DNA of 64,000 bases from Pelodera strongyloides (GCA_036852015.1 JAANDG010000390.1:1-64000), one strand, 5' to 3'. Shown: positions 12,351 to 25,666, numbered from the stretch's first letter. The notes: generated from the sequence alone by a model not told the origin. A program made the numbers and translations.

Positions 12351-12861
12351 GGGGGACAAACACGTGAATAGAACGCAGAAAATTCAGAGTGGGATTACTA
12401 ATGAAACAATAACTATGATATATCACACTGGCCTCAACCTTGTCTGTTTCTGGCAAACCGCAAACCTCGACTTGCTATTTTTGTTTTGATTTTTTTTTTA
12501 AGAAAACCGACTTGAAGCACGGGAAATCCGACTGAAGAAAGGGTATGGCGAAGAGCATGGGAAAACTCAGAGTCCTAAATTAAAGAAAACTTTACTTTTC
12601 CTTTTTTGTAGCAAATGGTACTTGTTCCTTGTATCTAGGTTACAATTTTACAATGCTACAACAGCAGTAAACTACAGTATATCAACAACATTCAATACTT
12701 ATTCCTCAGTTACAACGACTCTGACTGTTTCGTAACCTTGGAGTAGCTTCTGACAACCTTTTGCCAGTAGTACGTTATGTGAAGCGCGGGGTCTTAGGGT
12801 CCCATTGGTTGATGTTCTTTACTTGTATTGATTGTTAACCAATAAACAGTTATTATTATTA

Positions 12862-15800
12862 TTATGGCATTTTTGTCAGAATTTGAAAAATGTCATTTGT
12901 GAGGTCGAAAATTAAAGTACGAACCTCTTGTGGAGAAAGCCGTTCCGGTTCTCGACTCGTTGATTTTTCATCACAAAATACTGATATAATACTGAGATTA
13001 TTCATTGAATCCTTTTGATTTGGGCGTTCGATCGATAAATTTGCCATCCCAGAGGGTGGAGTCTCCGAATTAGAAGTCCGTGACAACGATGAAGACGACG
13101 AAGTCTTTGTGCGTGCCGAAGAGCGTTGACTGACTGGAATAGTAGTATGACAATGTGTGCAGAGGGTACGCCAGGGATACGCGAAAGGTGTGCCAGTCCA
13201 CATGCAGCGACATGCGACACATCCGTGGCGCACTATGTGGAGCCTGATCGCGCTCCCTCAAAAAAGTGAGGCGCGGTTGGGTTAACTGGAATACACATAT
13301 TGTCGTGCACCCTACGGCCTGATCCATTGTTGCCAACTCTAGTAATGTATTCCACCGCTTGGGGCGGATATTTTTTTCCCGCGGCGACTGTGCGGCTTTG
13401 CATCCTTCCTAAGGAGTAGCACCTGATGTCTGAAGGTGCCAAATCTATTGACTAGTATTGTGGCTAGTTTGAAAGTCTTACCGATGGTAAAGAAATGAAA
13501 CGAGACGTGCGCCGGCAAGTCGACAGAGAATCCGATACACATAATGGATATGGACATGAGCATTGGATCGAGGGCAATGCCAAGGAGGGATAAATAACCG
13601 AATACACCTTAAAGGATCGCAGTCACTTCAAATTCGCCTTTTTACTTCAATTATCCATAAACATGAAAAAGCACCTAGAAAAATACCATTCCGGTGTCAA
13701 TTTACTGAAAAATTAACCCAGGGAAAGAAATCCCCTCGGTTGCGTTCTAATTACGTACAGTATGACAACGACAACTGAGACATTAGAGCAGACACTTTCC
13801 CTCTTCCCCGGTTTTTCTTTGTTTTGTCATCATTGGCAACCGGCCAAGTCCCGTTGCGATTTAGAAAACACCCCATGTTGTCAAAAATCAGAACTCAACA
13901 CAAGGGATGTTTTTCCCTGTGATAAATATTCCGTAAAATGGCATCGGAAAGGTATTTTTCTAGGTATCTTTTTATATTTATTGATAATTTAAGTAAAAAG
14001 ACGTTAATGAAGTGACTGCGATCCTTTAATGCGCTAAGATTACGTTAAAGATTAAGACATAAGAAATGTGTCTTTTTCCTCTTCAAGTGTATATTGACGT
14101 TACAAGAAGTTGAAACCAACGGCTCGCAAGTTTTTTTATGCTAGCATCACAGAGTATATGTGATCAACAACTCACCAAGACATATCGTGAATATGTTCAC
14201 GGAGACGACGAATACGATCAAAGGGTGGTAGATGAAGGCGAAGCAGACGAGCACCATACACAATAAGGTGGCTATGGTTGACTGCCAGGCAATGGTAGGG
14301 ATACCATCCAACAGGTCAAGGTAGAACCCGTCTTCAGTGAATACCGAAGGGTCGAATTCACTAAAAGATATTTATTCTAATTCCGAATATTACCACACCG
14401 CTCGACACTTTCGAGGATATATTTGAGGTGCGGTGGGCGCAACGCTACGATGGGTGTGATTTATATGACACACCAGCATGTGCAGATGAGCAAAACCTGA
14501 GATGAAACCCCATTATGGCAAAGGAATAAATTTATAATTATTAAAAAAAAATGAAATACAGGATACAAGGAGCTCTTTCGATATGCAATTGTTCAGAAGT
14601 TCAGAGTCGTCTAATAGTGAGAAGGCAAAACCTTTTTCCATACGACAAAGTAAAAAAAGCTAACCTACCTATACCTATCAATGACCTCTCTCCATTGTTT
14701 CAATAGTGTTCCTCTGGACATCCAATCCCTTAATTCTTGTCCATGAAATCCGGTGGTGAACATAAACTCCTTCACATTCGATAAATTAGTTCTGAAAGTT
14801 GGTCCAAGCTTGAATGTTTAGGTACTCTATTTGACTACTGATTTATTATGTTTTATTTATTATGTGTATTTTATAACACGAACTGCACGCTACATTGCTT
14901 TCTTTGAGTGTCTTTGGGCGTAATAAAATATTATAAATTATTATTAGACTCGTTCAGAAAAATTCGTTCAGAAAGACTGCGCTGATGCTTGGCATATACT
15001 AAATACCAAGTTCACTGTGTGGTTTGAATATTAAACTATCACTTACGTATATGGCTCAAGTGTGGCATTTAACTTGATGAACCCCTTCCAGTGAGCGTAT
15101 TCTGGATACTCCAAAAAAGAGTCGATCGATTTCTCCTGAAGAATTGGGTGATGTTTTTGTTGGTATTTTATTTAATTAAAGGGTCAGGCCCATTGCAAAT
15201 TACCCCTATTGATGACTCCATCGGATTCTCCGTTTCAAATATAGTAGGCTGAATTTTTTTCCAATTTTCAGTCGCAATATTCACGCAGTTTTCAGCAATT
15301 TACCATGTCCAGTCATACACAACAATCAATCGCAGCTGTCACGGCCATTCGCGCTGATTGGCCAATATCGCAATTGGCACGCCCAATAGAGCATTTTGCC
15401 CAATTAGCGCGGAGGGGCGTGACAACTGCGATATATAGTTGGGTATGGCTGGAAATGGTAAATTGCTGTATACTGCGTAAATTTTGCGCTTGAAAATTAG
15501 AAAAATATCCTATCCTACTATATTTGACATGGAGAATCAGATGGAATCATCAAAAATAGGGGTCATTTGAAATGGGCCTGACCCTTTAAGAAAAACCTCC
15601 TGATTAATATTGACCAAAATTCTCTTATATCTTCCCTCCATTATCACACATAAACTATTTCATGTAATACACACAATTTCGCATTGTCTCTACGCAATAA
15701 AGGTTCCACCAGAGCGGAGCGGTGAATCACGCCTATGGTGCGCGGGGTGCTCCAGAAGGTTCGCGTACTCCTAGCGCACCATCCGCGCATCCTATGCGCT

Positions 15801-18800
15801 CCACACTGGCTGATACACTTGCTTACCTCTTCAGCAGCCTCTGCGTCAGCACTATCCAAGTCGGTTTCGGCCACAAACTTTAGGTATTCACTGAATGTAA
15901 TATTTATATTATTAAACTATATCGTTTGCAGTTGTATGCAAAAAGGGACCTCAACGCCAGCACAGCAACTATGAATATTACCTCCGCAATATTTATTTTA
16001 TCGTATTTGCTTACTTTCTACTAGAAATATGAAACTTATAGTAGGGCCCCTTGTCAGTATGGGATGTTTTTATACGCATTGTCGTCTTAGGGTTGCCTAT
16101 GTACTTTGAATGCAAGCAATAAATCCTTATTATTATTATTATTTCAAATTATCCTATTTTGTAACTTACTCTGGAAAGAACATTGTCGATTGTGAACCAA
16201 TAGAAGCAGGCAATTGCTCCAATTGCCTTTTCATGTCAATTAGACGGTGTAGGCGGGTTTCATTGCTAAAATTGGACGTATTTTGAAGTTCCGAATCAAA
16301 TAAGACAGTCCATATATAGTTCTATTTTGTACCATTTTCCGTTACTGCGGTATGAGGCGTTTCTAACCTCAGATCTCCCGGATTTCTGATCAAAATGGTG
16401 GCCGGATAGAAAAATGGTAGCACCATTTCACTCCTCAACTTCTCAACTTGAATCATTGGTGAATCGTAGAGGAATATTTTCTGTGATGAAAGATCGACAA
16501 ACATTTGTGTTATACCCTAAATGGAACATTTTCAGGAAGGAGACAACAGTTTGGTGCGTTTTTTTCAGACATTCCTACATAAAACCATGGCCCCTTGTCA
16601 GTATGGGATGTTTTTATACACATCGCCGTCCGTCTGAGGGTGCCTTTTTGATTATATATATTATTTATGTAATCAATAAACCTTTATTATTTATAAAAAA
16701 TAATTCCTTGGGGTTTTTTTTTTCGTTTTTTTTTGTTAGAACATCTTTACTTTCAACTTCATCCCTAATACTCACTGTCCGTTTTCGATGATTCATAGAT
16801 TCATTTGCATGAAAATATATATTGTGTACATTCATTGGAGTCTATGTTAATATTTGCTTGAAAATTCCAAGCAATCGACTTACGTATATTGCAATAATAA
16901 TATATACGATCCACACCATCACAATTGTACATGAAACGGTGAAGTTTTCCAACATTTTCACGTAGAAAGAGAGAAAGGATTTGAGCCGAGAGCGAAGGAC
17001 GCGAACTAGCTGAATCATATTGACTGGATAGTTTAGAATCGTAATGTTAGGCTTTCCTTAATTTTTTTATTTCATGAGTGCTTGATGACTCGTAAACCGT
17101 TATAATAAACTTGACGAAAAAGATGTGATTCTCTCTTCTGCATCAAGATCAAGGGTGCAAGCAAAGTAGGCTATGTACTAATGGCCTACTAAACTGATGT
17201 AAATCCTTACTTTTCCTGATTTTCTCTCCACAGAACTAGCATCTCCAGAACACAAAGCCATCATTCCTGTGTAGAAAGTTGCTAAACAAAAATTTTATAA
17301 ACAGTGTATTTTCGAACTTATTTGTCAATACAAATAAGCGCATGAAACCTCAACTGCATCTGAGGACAGCTCACTAACTCGAGTTACATTTCTACACAGT
17401 TTTACCGATGATACGTCACGGATATGCTGCGCAGCCATTAAAAGCGGAAGAATGATGCGCGGCAAACCCATTGCGCATCTGTGGCGCACCTTGGTGTTCC
17501 TGTTGCGTATTTCATGGAAGCGCGCGGCAGTTGCGCTGCTAATGCGCAAAGTGGGCGAACTGGAATTGCGCACCCTTTGCGCACGCTAAGCAACAACTCC
17601 CACATTAGTTGCGCTGCAACTGCGTGAAATCTCGCTTGTATGTTTAGGAGTTCAAATTTTTTTTATAGAGACATACCTTGAAAAATGCAATCGATCAAAA
17701 TTGCCAAAGCATTTCCAACAGAGAAAATGGCAATATCCGGAGGCGAAGTAACTGCTCCAACAATAAACGCCAGAATATTAGTCAGAGCAGATATGGTTAT
17801 AGCAGGGCCCGTTTGGACTAACACCTAAACTTTTGAAGATATTTGGATGTTTCGTAAGCTTCAGTCTTCAGTAGTTCAATTCATTTTTTATCATAATTGC
17901 AAATTATCAATGTAGTTCAATCGTTATGCATATTACTTAGATTGAAAAATGTGTTAATTTATTCCGAAACGTACTTCGGCCAACTTCGTCGGAGTATCCT
18001 TTCGTACACCAGTTTTCTGGCATTCTTTGTCAATTCTTTTCCAGGCGTGAAGCATCAAAAATGAATCATCCACACCTGTAAAGGCTTTTCAATTATTGCA
18101 TTACCAGAGGCCATATTCCCCACTCAATTCCCCATGGGGAATTCCCCGTCTTTTTCTCTGCGTGTCTCACATTAGAATGCTATTTTCTGTCCTCAGGGAA
18201 TATTTCCCCGAGGGAATTGAGTGGTGAATATGGCCTCAGACTGCTCTTGCCGTCTTTGGCGATCCTACGATCATACTTCATACTTATATGTAACGTCTGA
18301 AACGTATCTTCCAAGTTTATGTAATAAAATCGACTGCGCTTATTTTGAAGAGTGGCGAAAAGGGACTACTTATACCAAAAGCCTGAAATTCCTGCGCCAC
18401 GCCCCCCCCCCCTCGTTTCGTTCACACAAACAAAAAAAGTAAACTCTTCTCCTTTATATAATGATTCCTCACTCGAGTAGTATTTTATGAAAACGGAGAA
18501 TTATTTCATTTACGTTCCTCCTTCAAGTCCTCCATCAATAAGTTTACACAAACAAAAACCTACTAATAGCTAGTACAAGGAACGGAGTGATGCATAACAA
18601 TGGGGAATATCGTGCACCAAAAAAGAACATCATGCCCATTGCTGTTCCACAAGCCATAAATGGATTCACACAGGCGGCAATCGATAAAATCACCTGAAAA
18701 TTAAAGGGAAATATTGGCCGGTCTTTGAAACGCATCGCGGACACCTGAATTCTTACGTATTTATGCTAATTTGCCCAAATTTAGTGCAATTTTTTTATCT

Positions 18801-21800
18801 AATTTATGTTCATTTGCATATGTTGCATAAGAATGATGTACTCGATGCGTTTCAAAAACCGGCCGGTTCTTCGCTTTAAAGATTTATTTCTGGTGAGGAA
18901 GAGGGTTCCGATAAAACATGGAAATCCTTCAGACAAAAACCTCTGGGCCTCATACTTTATAATTATGACATAAACACATAAAGTAAACTCCAAGCTTTAC
19001 CTTATTCATCGAAATCTGATGCCCGTAAACTAAGCATCCGGAGTAAAATGTAGTTGTGGTGCAGAAAATGCACATTACTATGAAACCGACTAGAAGAAAA
19101 GGAGTGAGAGACATGCCAGCTCCGACAATTTCTGGAATATGTATGAGCTTACAATTAGTTTTATGAAATTACATTTGCTTTATCGATATTGATGGATGCT
19201 TTTTCTTTCTTTCTTTCGTCTCTTTCTCTTTGTTGTAAGCGAACATCCTAGCAAACTCACTGTGGAGTTAGCTAATTACTAATTACTAAGGACTATGTAT
19301 GATAGGGTTGTGAACCGCAAGAGTGACCCGGCTAATAACCCAGAAGCCACAATTTCTTGCACCGCAGAAAAACACAGTATATACAACGGGGACAACCACA
19401 ATTTAGAATTATATGCAAAACCCAACCTTTTTCAACAATATACTGTGAGTAGGGGAGAATTGTGATCAGATCGCTGTGGAATTTCTCGAAGAAGTATTTT
19501 CCAACATTTAATTCCCAATCTTTGACCTGTTCGGGTTTCCATCCTCTTAAAAAATAAAACTACCGTTGACGTAGTCGAAAATTTTTTCTAAACTAGGCTA
19601 AAAAAAAAGTGCTAAAATCATGCCAACCAGTTAGGAAAGACTCAGGCACAGGAAAAGTTCGTCTTTTAAAGCGAAATACAGGCCGGTTTTTGAAACACAT
19701 CGAGTAGACCAGCATTCGTATGCAAATGCAGCGTATGCAAATGAACATAAATTAACAAAAAAAATCGAGCTAAATTCGAGCAAATTAGCATAAATATGTC
19801 TGAACTCAGTTGTCCACGATGCGTTTCAAAAACCGGCCGGTATTTCGCTTTAAACTGCGTATAGTTATCCTAAGGTCTTACTAACCTGTGTTTCTCCGCT
19901 CTAAAAACCATTACAATCAACCGAGCAGCCTCCAACGTCTGGCTATCCGATGCATTTGAAAGCTGGACACCGAAAAAATTTGGCTGAAAATATTAACACT
20001 TTTGGTTCAACTTTCAAATAAATACGAATAACCAATATCCAACTTTACATGAAAAAGTCACATGAAAAATAATCTTTACCACTTACGAGTAAACTGAACC
20101 GACGACCAAACATCTCGCTTATTGGGTACTGTAGTTTTACTCTTGAGTCTAGAGTTTCTGTGTTGGTATCGATTAGTGCAGTGTCATTGTTGTCCAGCAG
20201 TTCCTGTCCTAACTGAAAGTATCAATAGGAATAGAACAAGAATAAATAATCAATATTGGTAAATCAAGGTACTGTGCATTGTATTGAGACATAGATATTT
20301 TGTCAAGGGTATAGCCGCTTCTCATTTATGCTTTCCATGTTGTAAATTCTTTTCTCTTGTCTCTCTCTCTATATCCTCTCTTTCTCTCTTTCTCTCTTTG
20401 TTCCTAAAAAATTAACGAAAACTCTTTCACTCACTACAATGTAAAAATACTAAAACTTACAAAATATGCTCGAATTGGCTCGTTGACCATGCAGAATCCT
20501 GAACAGAACTCGGAAAATGATTGGGAAGAATTTTTCTCCACGTCAAACATTGGAAACTTCTCCGAAATTTGGTTTAGGACCTGAAATGTGGGTAGGTTAT
20601 GTGCCGAGGTTTTTGGGCACTACGTCGCTGCTTTACTATACTAGAGCGGCCAGCAACAATGTTTTATTTTCAAGGAAACTATGATGAGAACTGGAAGTAT
20701 TCGCCGTAGAAATTACTACTCGCTGATGCACCATTTAATTACATTACACCGGTCAAACTGAAAAAAACTGCTGATTAGCTTGTAAGAGATATGATAATCA
20801 ATAATCACCTCTACGGTAGCGTTCAGGTATTCCGGTCTCAAAAGGCTTCCATTATCTTTTGCTTGCACGAGAAGTCCGAGAGTGATTCCCTGCAAGTGAA
20901 ATGAGCATAATTGTGCGGGCTAACAATTAGAGGTAATTATTTTTTTTGTATAGTTGTATAATTTGTATAAAATTCCATCATAGCGATTTTTTTGTATAGT
21001 TGTATAAAAAACCAAGTCGAGGAATGTTGTGTTGTGGTTTTTGCAGAGACTAGTCATCGCGGAGCTATACATCACATTTGATCAGTGCTCCACGATGTTC
21101 ATGATCATTTTGTTAGCGCAACTGTCGCGCTCATGACGCACCAGCCTTTGACTCTGCTGAGGACCGCACCAAGGTGGGCGAACTGCGCACGGCTCACTGC
21201 ATTGACCTCCCTCAAGGCGTTGGCGACGAGATCGCTCAATATTTCCAAGTTCTCACCTGTCCATCGGAATCGAGAAAATTCATAAACGCCTTGTACTCTT
21301 GCCTTGATCTAGCACTTTCTGAAGCATACCCGTCCATTGTGGAAACTTGTCTGGAATAACTTACTTCAACTAGGTAGCAACTTAATTTGTTGCGTTAGGA
21401 CATTCGACTTACATCAATTATACACCACATATTCAAATAAACCCACGGGGTGATTGTCATTTTCACTGAGAAGAATATAGATATGAATACACACAATAGA
21501 ACTGTGAGCACGCTATTAGTTCCGACCTGAAATTTTGAAATTTAAATCGGACCGTGGGAAAGAGGAGTATATCTGGCAAACTGACTACTATGAATGGCTA
21601 CGGACGAGGTACCCCGGGGACGGGGGGGGGGATGATGTTGTGTTTTACTTATCGCTGTTTTTACCAATGATTCTGAAATCCGGCTTCAATGTTTTCAACT
21701 TTTTAACACATAAGAATATGGAAAACCTACCCAACTACCAACTCGACAGAATAAAGAATTGCAGAAGCGTATTAGTAATGTTTCTTTGGATTCCATCTGA

Positions 21801-22162
21801 AATTTGTAGGTAGCTTCAATTTGACAAATCATCCTTAAAGCGAAATGCCAGCTGGTTTTTGAAACGCATCTCAAATATCAGCATTCTTATGCTTAGGCAG
21901 TTATGCTAAAAGGGGTCTATTGGGTTCAATTTTATGATCATTTGCATATGACGCATAAGAATTTTGGTGTACTCGATGCGTTTCAAAAACCGGCCAGTGT
22001 TTCGCTTTAATCTGTACTTATCTGTAAAAAAACGCAATCTGAAAATCGGCCAAGAATACCAAATCACAAGTCAACGGTAAATTTGTAGAACTGGTCTCCA
22101 ATGTCGTTATTCGTAACGAGTTTGTTTATGTATTCAACGTTTTCAACTGGAAGTGAGGACAT
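12862..22162 (-). CDS. patched-related (PTR) sterol-sensing-domain membrane protein
   Basis: Exons, 5' to 3': 22162-22076, 21526-21424 (or to 21413), 21350/21345-21257, 20889-20809, 20580-20461, 20212-20087, 19983-19886, 19545-19427, 19131-19001, 18693-18564, 18075-17975, 17824-17677, 17281-17211, 17009-16884, 16516-16368, 16265-16170, 15890-15827, 15135-15047, 14791-14669, 14360-14176, 13607-13482, about 13404-13300, plus an uncertain tail. About 787 residues are phase-consistent through 13482. It is an RND-type permease family that nematodes have expanded for cuticle and lipid transport. Diagnostic parts are VQAKDNGSLLRPEY, the sterol-sensing domain (ITPFLVLAI then VDDSFLMLHAW), TSPPDIAIFSVGNALA, the second-half motif IGFSVDLPAHVSFHF, and ATMDQAVGCTTICVF. 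The second exon border is ambiguous. The final membrane pair is not recoverable: frames break after 13300 and a Ser-rich open frame (SSSSSLSRTSNSETPPSG) continues to 12862, which I take as the likely cytosolic tail. Confidence 0.9.
13607..14030. mobile_element. TTAA foldback element (TTAAAGGATCGCAGTCAC family)
   Basis: About 424 bp with long inverted arms: CTTAAAGGATCGCAGTCAC at the left and GTGACTGCGATCCTTTAA at the right. Internal sequence is also mirrored (CACCTAGAAAAATACC against GGTATTTTTCTAGGT). It lies in a PTR intron and its left end forms the splice acceptor of the exon at 13607-13482. Confidence 0.85.
15176..15589. mobile_element. TTAA foldback element (TTAAAGGGTCAGGCCC family)
   Basis: Arms of at least 150 bases: TTAAAGGGTCAGGCCCATTG at the left, mirrored at the right by AATGGGCCTGACCCTTTAA. 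It sits in the PTR intron between the exons at 15890-15827 and 15135-15047. The terminus resembles the 58673-59070 element (TTAAAGGGACAGGCCC). Confidence 0.85.
18109..18238. mobile_element. GAGGCCATATTCACC inverted-repeat element, full copy
   Basis: GAGGCCATATTCCCCACTC at the left, GAGTGGTGAATATGGCCTC at the right, about 130 bp. It lies in a PTR intron. The interior (CTCACATTAGAATGCTATTT) is shared with 10884-11018. Confidence 0.85.
18701..18879. mobile_element. TTAAAGCG MITE, CCGGCCGG type, adjacent to a splice acceptor
   Basis: Its left TTAA is seven bases from the acceptor of the PTR exon 18693-18564. On the gene's strand the element end runs straight into TTAATTTTCAG. Confidence 0.85.
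19666..19853. mobile_element. TTAAAGCG MITE, CCGGCCGG type
   Basis: Full copy in the PTR intron between exons 19983-19886 and 19545-19427. Both TTAA ends are intact. Confidence 0.9.
20890..21256. other. PTR intron, no gene seen
   Basis: This 367-base intron includes a GC-richer block (about 21070-21250) with GCGCAC and GACGCACC words also found near 13200, 15740 and 17450, suggesting a shared degenerate repeat. Plus-strand open frames here overlap a PTR exon and look spurious. Confidence 0.4.
21835..22010. mobile_element. TTAAAGCG MITE, CAGCTG variant
   Basis: TTAAAGCGAAATGC, then CAGCTG in place of CCGGCCGG, then GTTTTTGAAACGC. The right end is GGCCAGTGTTTCGCTTTAA. It lies in the first PTR intron. 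Confidence 0.85.
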
Positions 22163-22457
22163 GTTTTTATTTCCTGTTGATTGTCTGTGATTTCTTCGGT
22201 GACTCGTGCCACATAAAAATAAGAATATATAAATTGTGTTTTCTTCAAATCGGGATCCCACGAGGAATTATCTAGAATATGAGAGGAAGATGTACATAAA
22301 AGTTTTTACAAAAGGCGACGTTTCATTTGGTGTGATAATACTTTTTCATTGATCATTTTACTCGGCTAACGAAGACGGAAGACAGAAAGTAAGACAGAAA
22401 GCTGCGACACGACAAAAACGTGGTCCACTTGTATCTTGTTTTTCAGAAGTATGTATG

Positions 22458-22640
22458 TTAAAGCGAAATACTGGTCGGTTTTTGAAGCAAATCGAGTACA
22501 CCGGCATTATTATGCGGCCTATGCAAATGAGCATAAATTACAATAAAAAACGGAGCTAAATTCGAGCAAATTAGCATAAATACGTAAGAATTCAGGTGTC
22601 CACGATGCGTTTCAAAACCCGGGCCGGTATTTCGCTTTCA
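22458..22640. mobile_element. TTAAAGCG MITE, CCGGCCGG type
   Basis: Nearly full copy. The left end is TTAAAGCGAAATACTGG; the right end is GGTATTTCGCTTTCA, so the closing TTAA has mutated. Confidence 0.85.
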
Positions 22641-23346
22641 GGTAAGTGGTATCAGAAAGCATCGCAAGTTCGCGGCAAGTGAGCCATACAGCGCAAATCC
22701 GACGCGAATTTGAGCTGTCTCGCACTGCCCGACACTTTTTATTCTCAAACCAGCGACTTCGTGGTGTTGTGATTCGCTACAGTAGTGAATGACTTATGTA
22801 GGTATTTGAGAAAAATTACTAGATCAATGCGAAAAAAACCATCTGTATCCATGAAAAAGACTGTTTTGATAATACAGAGCCGATCTAAAAAGAAAGACAG
22901 TGGAAAAAAGATTGTAGTATAGTCACGTGAACAAAATCACAAAATGGTCCTTGAAATCAAATTCCTGTTTTGAAGGAAATCTCGGACAACTGGACGTTAC
23001 AATTGCACTTCACGGGTCGGTTAGAGTGACGCGATTGCAAAAGTAGTTCATTTTTTCGTCAATATAGAAAAAACGTGGAGGTGTCGTGTTTTGTTCGATT
23101 CATACGTGAAATGATTTCAGAAACAACTTTGGTATTGTTGAGAACAATCAAATTATCAAATACAACGCTTTTTCACGTGTTGGACTCCGGAGTGCATACG
23201 TGCTGGACTCTTCAAACGTTGTTTGTGACTGATTTTCAAAAAATTAAATTGTTATTTTTTGTTTCACGTTTCGTTGCTATGTTATGTTTTGCATGGGATG
23301 AATTTAGTCAATGGAACATCGTCTATATATCTATGCTATCAAGGGA

Positions 23347-23492
23347 TTAAAGCGAAATACATGCCGGTTTTTGAAACACATCGAGTACACCAGCGTTCTT
23401 ATGCAGCTTATGCAAATGAGCATATATGAGAATAGAAAAAAATCGAGCTAATTTCGAGCAACTTAGCATAAATACGTAAGAATTCAATCAAA
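23347..23492. mobile_element. TTAAAGCG MITE, right end missing
   Basis: The left arm and interior, down to ATACGTAAGAATTCA, are present; the right arm is absent. An insertion or deletion removed the terminal 40 bases. Confidence 0.8.
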
Positions 23493-23892
23493 AAACAATT
23501 ATGAAAGGAGTCAAATTCTATCGACTGTAACTCTAGACCCAAACAACAGCGAACGCAACGATCAAATTTAAATTAAGAAAACATGCATTTTTGAAAAGAT
23601 TGCTACCAAGTAGAAAACCGGTCGTACTGTGCTGCGATCGACGTAAACGACCTTGTCTTTGAACAAAATAGGTATTTTTCATCTCAAAATTGCGTATTAT
23701 AGGGTATTTTTGAAGGTAATATTACTCACTGTTTGACTAACCCCAACTGTAAATAACTAAAAGATAACAGAGGAGGAGTACTGTTGGTTGTGACAATGAA
23801 AAAAGGGCATTTTCAAAGATCCATGGATAATAGCTCGAAAAATGCTCGAATTTTTCGAGAAATGGGTTAGCTCAAAGCATAAGGGTTGCGCC

Positions 23893-24735
23893 ACTACCCC
23901 ATTTTGCAAATATACTACCCCAAAATAAAATATACTACCACATGGGAAAATACTACCCCTTCAATATGCTACCCCGGAAAATATACTACCCCATTGTAGA
24001 ATACTACCCCCAACTTATTTTACATGACTACCCCCGAACTTATTTTACATGACTACCCCAAACTTATTTTACATGACTACCCCACTTATTTAACATGACT
24101 ACCCCACTTATTTAACATGACTACCCCACCTAGTTTACATGACTACCCCACCTAGTTTACATGACTACCCCACTTATTTAACATGACTACCCCACTTATT
24201 TAACATGACTACCCCACTTATTTAACATGACTACCCCACTTATTTAACATGACTAACCCCCACCTATTTTACATGACTACCCCACCTAGTTTACATGACT
24301 ACCCACCTATTTTACATGGCTTACCCCACTTTTTACATGGCTACCCCACCTATTTTACATGACTACCCCATCTGCTGTGTTACTTTATGTTGGGGTAGTA
24401 TTTTTGCAAAAATTTTCCGGGGGTAGTGTTCTACCGAAATAGGGGTAGTATTTTTCCAAGTGGTGGTAGTATTTTTCGAAAATGGGGTAGTGTTGTAAAT
24501 GTTTACCTGAGCGGACTACTTGGCTACCCCATTTTACATGACTACCTCATTTTAGGGAATATGCTACCCCATTTTAGGGATTTTACTACCCCATAACCTG
24601 GGGTAGTTTTCGTAACTGGGGGTAGTATTTTTACATTTTGGGGTAGTATTTGTGCAGAATATTTTTTCGAAAAAATACTACCCCTTTGTTGTGGGGTAGT
24701 ATATTCCCGATTTGGGTAGTATGCTACACTGGGGT
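23893..24735. repeat. ACTACCCC minisatellite with strand switch
   Basis: From about 23,893 to 24,375 the + strand is an array of ACTACCCC units, many in a 22-bp period (CATGACTACCCCACTTATTT plus two bases). From 24,395 the reverse complement GGGGTAGT dominates, then both orientations alternate to about 24,735. The two halves can pair, and the C-rich strand changes sides at about 24,385. Confidence 0.85.
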
Positions 24736-25666
24736 AGTATTCTACATTTTTACCGGGGGTTTGCAAGTATGCTGAAAATTTACAGTATCTTGGAACTATA
24801 CGAAAATTTTTTTTTGCATATTCAATATGCAGGTTTCGTGCAGAAATACGGGAGTATTGACAGAATCACGACATTTTTTGGGATACTTGCAAACCCCATT
24901 AGTCACGAAAACAAGTCACCAATAATGAACGCATAATAAGTCAAACAGTAGAAGTTAGGTTTGGAATAGGTACATGTAGGATGTATGGTGTATAATTTTG
25001 CTTTGTGCGCCAGAATCTATAAACAGAAAACCGAGCTTGAGGAGTTGAACATAGAAAGGAAATGCGACACAACCCCTCCCTTTAATTCTAATTCAGGTTT
25101 CAAACTAATTTGTTTGTTCCTCAAAAGTGTTACACTTTTTTGTTGTTATATTGCTCCCGTTTTTGTGTTTTGTCGCATTTGTCAGTTCAGAGTTTGACAA
25201 ATTGGTCACTGAGAAACTTGTTTTTGATAGTGAGTAGGCAGTACTTGTTTTTAAATTGATGGGTCTTATTGGCGAAGTTTTAAACTACATAGATCGGTCA
25301 AGTTGAGTGAATTTGCAGATAAACTCGGGGTTACAAACACACTGAGCAGTCCACTGACGAAAATTGGGTGGTGCGCGGCGACACACTGGCACCAAAAATT
25401 CGCGAGACTCGGTAGGAGCGACGATTATACTAAAATGCATAATTTGATATAGAGAACCTGGCGCGGAACTGCGAATACCGAGCGAGATGTATGCGTGCTT
25501 GTCTTTTTTTCAACGCGTACTATCAGAAATTCGCGTTGCGAGCAGCGTTAAACGGGCGCGGGCCGTTTATATTTGACGTGCGTCTCACACGCCACTGCGT
25601 GGCCAAATGATTTTGTACGCCATTTTCGTGCCGCAAGTTTCAGCGCCAAATTTCGTCGGTATTGGA

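Larger units (their letters stand above)
10220..12861. other. convergent intergenic region, repeats only
   Basis: The 3' ends of the acid phosphatase (+) and the PTR gene (-) face each other here. I see no coding exons. The region holds half and full copies of a GAGGCCATATTCACC element, a 59-bp tandem duplication (11461-11578), a GGCCGGTGCGCGGCC foldback and a 171-bp near-perfect palindrome. Confidence 0.6.
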
